A DNA stretch of 64,000 nucleotides, taken from BRHc4a sp049323755. Lineage in GTDB: Bacteria > Bacillota > Desulfotomaculia > Desulfotomaculales > Desulfocucumaceae. The translations under genes and the position numbers were made by a program. Positions 59,257 through 64,000 of this stretch are shown piece after piece (within the stretch, counting starts at the first letter, position 1; each line of letters opens with the position of its first letter). Where the stretch lies: positions 1 to 64,000 of the forward strand of contig JBMOPE010000007.1 of the NCBI GenBank assembly GCA_049323755.1. Reading direction: 5' to 3'. The notes below the pieces were generated by a model. It was not told the origin of the DNA. It searched no databases and saw nothing but the letters and a program-made list of their open reading frames with translations.

Positions 59257-59286
59257 TAAAAAAAGCACCCGGTAAAAACCGGGTGC
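59257..59286 (-). terminator. terminator of the enolase-tctCAB operon
   Basis: Read on the minus strand, GCACCCGGT pairs with ACCGGGTGC (59265-59273 with 59278-59286), followed by seven T (poly-A at 59258-59264 on the plus strand). Confidence 0.85.
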
Positions 59287-59372
59287 CGGCTTCCCGTTAA
59301 AATTACTAACGGGTTTTATAAGGGAAGAGGAGGTTTTTATAAAAAATCATATAACAGGAGTGAGTTTTACTT

Positions 59373-59822
59373 TCATCCTCCAAAAATAATACCTTCCGGC
59401 AGAGGTACCAGGAATACGTAATTAAATATCACGAAAAATCCTCCGCAGACCAGGGCTGCCAGAGCCATTGATTTTAGAAACGAAAGGCTTTTTTTGTTAT
59501 CGCCCTGGGACAGGTGCCAGAAGAAAATACCGAGGAACAAAATCCCGGCGATAATGAATCCGAAAAAGACAATCAGGGCAACGTACAGCACAATTCCCAA
59601 AACCATGGTAAGCACACTCTTTACATCTATGTCGACAAAGGGACTCTCCTTCTTTTTTTGAATTATGCCGACAGCTATCTGGATCAGGGCAAAGGCTCCC
59701 ATTATGACTGCAATTACCCGGGGGAAAAAACTTCCCATTTCAGTCATGTCTGAGGTTATCTGCCAGACTGCCACAGAAATTATTAGGAAAACAAAAGACG
59801 ACACCATGGTGCTGTTAAGCAC
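59373..59822 (-). CDS. tctB: tripartite tricarboxylate transporter small membrane subunit TctB
   Basis: 149 aa with four membrane helices: STMVSSFVFLIISVAVWQIT, FFPRVIAVIMGAFALIQIAV, SVLTMVLGIVLYVALIVFFG, FIIAGILFLGIFFWHLSQ, MALAALVCGGFFVIFNYVFL. The GSFFPRVI segment is typical of TctB. It overlaps tctA by 8 bases. It forms the transport core with TctA. Last gene of the operon. Confidence 0.9.
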   Translation of the reverse strand: MLNSTMVSSFVFLIISVAVWQITSDMTEMGSFFPRVIAVIMGAFALIQIAVGIIQKKKESPFVDIDVKSVLTMVLGIVLYVALIVFFGFIIAGILFLGIFFWHLSQGDNKKSLSFLKSMALAALVCGGFFVIFNYVFLVPLPEGIIFGG

Positions 59823-61326
59823 ATTGGGTTCCTCCTTTCCGGCTCCTGATTGAAGATATAACCGGCAAGGCTATGGATATCACGCAAAGCAGTATCAATA
59901 CAATGGATATCGGCCTGGTGAAAAAGACCTGGATCATGCTTCCACTGGCCTGTCCCATAAACATTGTCTGAACGAGCCCGTTTTCGGCTATGGGGCCAAG
60001 AATCAGGCCCAAAACAATGGGTCCCGGAGTAAAGCCGACCTTTTTGGTGATATAGCCGATAAGCCCGAAGAAAACCATAACCCCGACGTCCAGCATGTTA
60101 TTGCGCAGTGCGTAGGAGCCAATTACGGTGAGGAATACCACCAGCGGGGCCAGCATGCTGATTGGCAGGTTGATTAGCCTGGCAACATGGCGTGAGCCGT
60201 AGAATCCCAGCACAAACATAACAATATTGGCCAAAATAAAGGAAAACAGGAAGGTGTAGGTAATGTCTCCATATACCGTATACAACTCCGGGCCGGGGCG
60301 CATGCCGTGTATCATCAGGGCGCCCAGCATAATCGCTGCAGGCGCTGCTCCGGGTATGCCAAGGGTAAGCAGCGGAACCAGCGAACCTCCTACCTCGGCA
60401 TTATTGGAAGACTCGGACGCTGCCACCCCGTCGATTATTCCGGTTCCAAACTTTTCTTTTTCCTTGGAAAAGCGAACCGCCTCGTTGTAGGCCATCAGCG
60501 ATGCTATATTTCCACCGGCGCCGGGGACTATGCCAACAAAAGTGCCTATTATAGCTGAACGAATCAAAAGCACCGGCTTTTTAATCAGCTCAAGTATAAC
60601 TCCTTTGGCGACGCCCTTTTGCGGCTTGTAAGAGGTTATGCTGCTGCTGCCCATTTTCTTCTCGATCATCACCAGCACTTCGGGTATGCAGAAGAAACCT
60701 ATAAGGACTACAATTAAATCAAGCCCAGCCTGGAGCTGGTGAAATCCGAAGGTAAAGCGCATGTCTCCGCCAATGGGCGATATACCCACAGTGCTAAGGA
60801 GAAGTCCGAAGGCTCCTCCTATCAGCCCTTTAAGCATGGAGCCCGTTGACAGGGTTGCTATTATTGTCAGGCCGAATACAGCAAGCCAGAAGTATTCCGG
60901 GGGCCCGAATTTAAGCGCTGCCGCAGCCAGTGGAGGGGAGAGAAAGAGTAGAATCAGCGCACCGATGACCCCTCCGACCCCGGAGCTAAACGCTGCTGTA
61001 ACAAGGGCGTGCTCGGCCTTTCCTTTCTTGGTTAGGGGATAGCCGTCAAAGGTTGTGGCAATTGATGCCGGGGTGCCCGGAGTATTTACCAGTATGGCTG
61101 CTATACAGCCTCCATACATGGAGCCTACATACACACCGCCCAGAACCATCAAACTGGTGTTTGCATCCATCGCAAAGGTGAAGGGCACCAGCAGGGCAAG
61201 CGCCATGGTGGCGGTTAGTCCAGGAAGGGCGCCCACTATAATTCCCCCGGCTACCCCAAGGGTCATCAGCAGAAAACTGAGTGGATTAAATGCGTTTGCC
61301 AATGCTGTGAAAAAATGTTCTGCCAA
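59815..61326 (-). CDS. tctA: tripartite tricarboxylate transporter large membrane subunit TctA
   Basis: 503 aa, ATG at 61326 after GGGGAGG. About eleven to twelve membrane segments with the two TctA signatures: LGVAGGIIVGALPGLTATMA near the start and GTFVGIVPGAGGNIASLMAY in the middle, plus GTPASIATTFDGYPL and ESSNNAEVGGSLVPLLTLGI, PGAAPAAIMLGALMIHGMRP. It is the channel subunit that moves a carboxylate with the aid of the binding protein TctC. Confidence 0.93.
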   Translation of the reverse strand: MAEHFFTALANAFNPLSFLLMTLGVAGGIIVGALPGLTATMALALLVPFTFAMDANTSLMVLGGVYVGSMYGGCIAAILVNTPGTPASIATTFDGYPLTKKGKAEHALVTAAFSSGVGGVIGALILLFLSPPLAAAALKFGPPEYFWLAVFGLTIIATLSTGSMLKGLIGGAFGLLLSTVGISPIGGDMRFTFGFHQLQAGLDLIVVLIGFFCIPEVLVMIEKKMGSSSITSYKPQKGVAKGVILELIKKPVLLIRSAIIGTFVGIVPGAGGNIASLMAYNEAVRFSKEKEKFGTGIIDGVAASESSNNAEVGGSLVPLLTLGIPGAAPAAIMLGALMIHGMRPGPELYTVYGDITYTFLFSFILANIVMFVLGFYGSRHVARLINLPISMLAPLVVFLTVIGSYALRNNMLDVGVMVFFGLIGYITKKVGFTPGPIVLGLILGPIAENGLVQTMFMGQASGSMIQVFFTRPISIVLILLCVISIALPVISSIRSRKGGTQCA

Positions 61327-61404
61327 TTTATACCTCCCCTTTTCGGGACGCGGTGGAGAGATTCCGGTTATTCCCGGAAATCTCTCACCCGCCTAATTGT
61401 TGGT

Positions 61405-62400
61405 TTATTTCTTTGCATCAGCTTTTCCAAGAGTATTGTAGATCTCGGTAAATACCTTGGTTCTTTCCTCAATATATTTCTTTGAGTCCTCTGCGCCCAG
61501 AGCTACCGGCTCGAAGCCCTCTTTGAGCATCTGTGCCTTGATGTTCTCATCATTGGCAATCTTCATAAAGGCTTCTTCCAGCTTTTTAACAATTGCGGGA
61601 TCTGTTCCCGGAGGGACCGCTACCCCGCGGTCAACACTGACCTGGATATCATAGCCCTGCTCCTTCATGGTGGGGATGTCAGGAAGAGCCTTGAAGCGGT
61701 CAGCCGACGCCATGCCGAGAATTTTTATTTTATCGGTGTGCTTCACCAGGTCATCAGAGTTTCCGGCCATTGCTATGGTATGGCCGCCCAGCAGGGCCTG
61801 TGTGGCCGGGGCTGCACCGGTAAAGGGAACATATTGCAGCTTAATTCCAGCCTGCTTTTCCAGCAGCAGTGTAAATAGATGGGGGCCGGTGTTTGTCCCG
61901 GAGCCGCCTATGGTTATGCTACCTGGCTTTTCCTTGGCAGCCTTGATGAAGTCTTCCAGTGTGTTATAGGGGCTGTTCTTGGGTACGGCAAGACCTATTA
62001 TAGTCTTTTGAAAAATTGCCACAGGGTTTATTTGCTCGGTTTTATAGCCCGCTTCTTTTCTCTCAAGGGGCTGCAGTATTATATGAGGCACGTTGAAGCC
62101 CGCCATGTAATACCCGTCAGGCTTTTGGTTGACTAGTTCGGCCCAGGCCACGGCGCCGCCGCCGCCGGGCTTGTAGCTTACAGTTATTGACTGCCCCAGA
62201 TATTTTTCAAGAAGCGGCTGCTGTCTTCTGGCCTCAATATCCGACTGGCCGCCTGCATCAAAGGCGATAACATAATTTATTGGCTTAGTGGGGTAATTGC
62301 CAGCTGATTTTTTTTCATCTTTTCCTGCTCCACACCCGGCTGCTATCAATGAAACCAGGGTAAGTATCAATACTGGAACCAGATACCTGGCCTTTTTCAT
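61405..62400 (-). CDS. tctC: tripartite tricarboxylate transporter substrate-binding lipoprotein TctC
   Basis: 331 aa, ATG at 62400 after GGAGGAAC. Lipoprotein signal with lipobox LTLVSLIAAGCGAGK (Cys about 23). TctC/Bug fold: YPTKPINYVIAFDAGGQSDI, KPGGGGAVAWAELVNQKPDG, YYMAGFNVPHIILQPLE, GSGTNTGPHLFTLLLEKQAG, VSVDRGVAVPPGTDPAIVKK. It binds a carboxylate outside the membrane. The Asp/Gln-rich first loop (AFDAGGQSDIEARRQQP) is unusual for the family, where GG is normally followed by TD. Substrate unknown; neighbours point to a hydroxy- or sulfo-carboxylate. Confidence 0.92.
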   Translation of the reverse strand: MKKARYLVPVLILTLVSLIAAGCGAGKDEKKSAGNYPTKPINYVIAFDAGGQSDIEARRQQPLLEKYLGQSITVSYKPGGGGAVAWAELVNQKPDGYYMAGFNVPHIILQPLERKEAGYKTEQINPVAIFQKTIIGLAVPKNSPYNTLEDFIKAAKEKPGSITIGGSGTNTGPHLFTLLLEKQAGIKLQYVPFTGAAPATQALLGGHTIAMAGNSDDLVKHTDKIKILGMASADRFKALPDIPTMKEQGYDIQVSVDRGVAVPPGTDPAIVKKLEEAFMKIANDENIKAQMLKEGFEPVALGAEDSKKYIEERTKVFTEIYNTLGKADAKK

Positions 62401-62463
62401 TTCTGTTCCTCCTTTGAGTCTTTTAAATTTGGAAAGTTAGCAAGAGGGTAATATAAGTTGCAG

Positions 62464-63594
62464 CTACCTCCTTTCAAACTCTTTTACAACATCCATATTA
62501 AGTTTAATTCCAAGACCGGGCTTCTCATCAGCCAGGACAAAACTCCCGTCCTTAAAGGTATAGAAGGTCTCCTCAAGTAGATCGGTCAGCAGGGGGTTCG
62601 GGTTGGCATCGACTTCCATAAACAGTCCGTTTGGTGTTGAGGCCAGCAGGTGCAGTGACGCAGCCAGCCCTACTGCAGTTCCAAACATATGGGGGGCATA
62701 TGGAACTCCCCAGGCCTGGGCCATCTGGCATATAATTCTGGATTCAGAGAGACCGCCGGTTTTTGTTATGTCCGGCTGCATGATGTCCAGTGCCTCCTTG
62801 AGCAGCGAGCCCTTAAACCCGTATCTGGAATAAATGTTTTCGCCTCCCGCTACGGGCATTATTCCATTATCTTTTATTTTTTTAAGGTCATTGAGAAGCT
62901 CTGCCGGAACAGGCTCTTCTATAAATTCCGGTTCATACTTTTTATAGAACCTTAGATGCTCAATAGCTTCTCTGGCGCTGCTCCATCCCTGGTTCGCGTC
63001 CAAATATAGCTTCCGTTCATACCCGATTAGCTCCCGCATGGTTTTAAGGTTCTGGAGGTCTAACTCCTTTCCAAACCCTACCTTGAGCTTAAAGGCACAG
63101 TATCCCCTCTCTAGACTGTTTTCAACATAGCCCTCGTATTCACGGGGACCCAGCCCGCTGGCATATGCAGTGACTCTGTTGCTTATCTTGCCTCCCAGTA
63201 ATTGGTAGGCTGGAATGTTATATTTTTTACCCACAATGTCATACAGTGCTATGTCTACCCCGCTGATAGCCTGCATGAGAGGTCCCTTTGCGCCCCACTG
63301 AAGACCTGCCCCGGATTTCATCAGCGACCTGTACATCTTTTCCCATAGAAAAGATATATTAAGCGGGTTTTCATTCAGAAGAAGGGGCTTTATACCTTCT
63401 TCTACAGTGATTTTCCGCTCTTCCGGGGCCCAGTGGGGGAAATTTGTCCAAGTTTCGCCGATGCCACTTATCCCCTCATCAGTGTCAATTCTAATTAAAA
63501 CATTGGTTCGGCTTTTCATGGAGCCGAAAGATGTTGTTACAGGTTTTGACAGAGGATAGGATAGTATAATGGTTTTTATGTCAGTAATTTTCAT
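62464..63594 (-). CDS. enolase-superfamily enzyme, mandelate-racemase subgroup
   Basis: 376 aa; ATG at 63594. Capping domain (ILSYPLSKPVTTSFGSMKSR) and barrel with all mandelate-racemase-subgroup residues: KxK in AFKLKVGFG, metal ligands Asp in LDANQGW, Glu in FIEEPVPAE, Glu in AGGENIYSR, the Asp-His dyad in QPDITKTGGLSE and APHMFGTAVGLAAS. Members racemise mandelate-type acids or dehydrate acid sugars. It is first in an operon with TctCAB, so its substrate is likely the imported acid. Confidence 0.88.
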   Translation of the reverse strand: MKITDIKTIILSYPLSKPVTTSFGSMKSRTNVLIRIDTDEGISGIGETWTNFPHWAPEERKITVEEGIKPLLLNENPLNISFLWEKMYRSLMKSGAGLQWGAKGPLMQAISGVDIALYDIVGKKYNIPAYQLLGGKISNRVTAYASGLGPREYEGYVENSLERGYCAFKLKVGFGKELDLQNLKTMRELIGYERKLYLDANQGWSSAREAIEHLRFYKKYEPEFIEEPVPAELLNDLKKIKDNGIMPVAGGENIYSRYGFKGSLLKEALDIMQPDITKTGGLSESRIICQMAQAWGVPYAPHMFGTAVGLAASLHLLASTPNGLFMEVDANPNPLLTDLLEETFYTFKDGSFVLADEKPGLGIKLNMDVVKEFERR

Positions 63595-63649
63595 GATTAT
63601 TTACCTGCGATTAGACAATAATTGTTTATATACAAAAGAATAAATTAAT

Positions 63650-63674
63650 TGGTAATACCACAGTGGTATTACCA
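63650..63674 (-). promoter_or_regulatory. double palindromic operator (FadR/GntR type)
   Basis: GGTAATACCAC (63651-63661) and GTGGTATTACC (63663-63673) are exact inverse complements around one A. Each arm plus its neighbour reads TGGTnnTACCA, the FadR-type GntR half-site pattern. The site covers the predicted start of transcription of the enolase-tct operon, so binding would repress it. Confidence 0.8.
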
Positions 63675-63676
63675 CG

Positions 63677-63706
63677 ATTATAGTTTTTGAGGAGGGCTTG
63701 TGTCAA
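63677..63706 (-). promoter_or_regulatory. sigma-A promoter of the enolase-tct operon
   Basis: On the minus strand TTGACA (63706-63701), 18-base spacer, TATAAT (63682-63677), both boxes exact. Transcription would begin near 63670, inside the palindromic operator. Confidence 0.85.
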
Positions 63707-63821
63707 CTATATTCTTAGTTAATAAAAATCAAAATTCTGCAAGCTTTATGATTCGGCTGTAGATCTTTTCTATATTAGAGTTTTTAAAAGGGAGGCATTT
63801 AAAAAATGAAATATTCTCTGG

Positions 63822-63860
63822 ATAATAGAATTTATATAGATAATAGAATTTATATAATTG
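63822..63860 (+). repeat. direct repeat GATAATAGAATTTATATA
   Basis: An 18-base AT-rich unit occurs twice in succession (about 63821-63838 and 63839-63856). It is in the divergent intergenic region; role unknown. Confidence 0.6.
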
Positions 63861-63888
63861 ACAATAAAAATAAATAAGAGTAGAATTG

Positions 63889-63899
63889 CGGTAGTACCA
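63889..63899 (+). promoter_or_regulatory. probable third FadR-type half-site
   Basis: CGGTAGTACCA matches TGGTnnTACCA with one change. It lies upstream of the gene beginning at 63980, so that gene may share the regulator. Confidence 0.45.
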
Positions 63900-63979
63900 C
63901 AGACCACAGACCACATACTTATAGATATCTTTTTTCTAATTAGCCAAATACCAATATTTAATCTACTCGGAGGTGGTAG

Positions 63980-64000
63980 ATGGTTTTTTTCTCAATCGCT
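63980..64000 (+). CDS. start of a gene running off the window
   Basis: ATG at 63980 preceded by CGGAGGTGGTAG, a strong ribosome binding site, and reading MVFFSIA to the window end. It is divergent from the enolase gene and has a possible FadR-type half-site 80 bases upstream. Nothing can be said about its product. Confidence 0.4.

Overview
The window looks like chromosome from an anaerobic, probably spore-forming, diazotrophic Firmicute of the Desulfotomaculum/Pelotomaculum (Peptococcaceae) type. The evidence is a clostridial-style nitrogenase cluster (nifI1-nifI2 between nifH and nifD, a NifD with the Clostridium pasteurianum-type insertion, a short NifK, and a C. pasteurianum-type [2Fe-2S] ferredoxin), S-layer-homology proteins, rubrerythrin, oxygen-sensitive class I fumarase, sigma-54 regulation, and strong AGGAGG-like ribosome binding sites with frequent TTG/GTG starts. 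No rRNA, tRNA, CRISPR array or phage module was seen.

Layout. 1-9.3 kb: insertion-sequence debris with an intact Y1-transposase element, a lipoprotein, an S-layer-homology (SLH) protein, a possible structured RNA, an ACT-like protein, an amidohydrolase, a MazE-like/Doc toxin-antitoxin pair, a stalk-domain protein and exonuclease III. 9.35-23.4 kb: the nitrogen-fixation island, amt1 - nifH-nifI1-nifI2-nifDK-nifEN-nifB - [2Fe-2S] ferredoxin - AnfO-like protein - modABC. 23.4-25.6 kb, minus strand: TauE/SafE permease, PadR regulator, and a molybdate/tungstate-binding-like protein with no signal peptide. 26-42.6 kb: mixed metabolism (glycosyltransferase, PhzF, enoyl-CoA hydratase, metallophosphoesterase, a sigma-54 activator with its CoA-transferase target, M24 peptidase, MFS permease, enoate-reductase-type flavoprotein, PadR). 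42.6-46.1 kb: amt2-glnK and a winged-helix/ferredoxin protein. 46-54 kb: HD, PilZ, zinc-ribbon, rubrerythrin, MBL-fold, CpaE-like and second SLH proteins. 54-64 kb: an organic-acid locus with two-subunit fumarase, two 2-hydroxyacid dehydrogenases of different families, a FadR-type regulator, a tripartite tricarboxylate transporter (TctCAB) and an enolase-superfamily enzyme behind a palindromic operator.

The most striking feature is regulatory RNA. The amt1 leader (9417-9770) holds four successive units of [small hairpin][short spacer][small hairpin overlapping an intrinsic terminator]. The amt1-nifH gap holds one more and the amt2-glnK leader two. The small hairpins have six-base loops with G at position 4 and usually a purine at position 1, which is the signature of ANTAR-type antitermination sites. 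No ANTAR protein is encoded here, so a trans-acting regulator elsewhere would link ammonium transport, nitrogenase and PII signalling. amt1 and amt2 also share about 1.18 kb of nearly identical DNA flanked by divergent ends. This suggests recent gene conversion, and it places long direct repeats 33 kb apart around the nif/mod region.

A dispersed TTGGGAA-type heptamer repeat recurs in many intergenic gaps. Several terminators are very long perfect inverted repeats, one reaching back into the preceding reading frame. All assignments come from reading the sequence and recognising families; no database search was possible.
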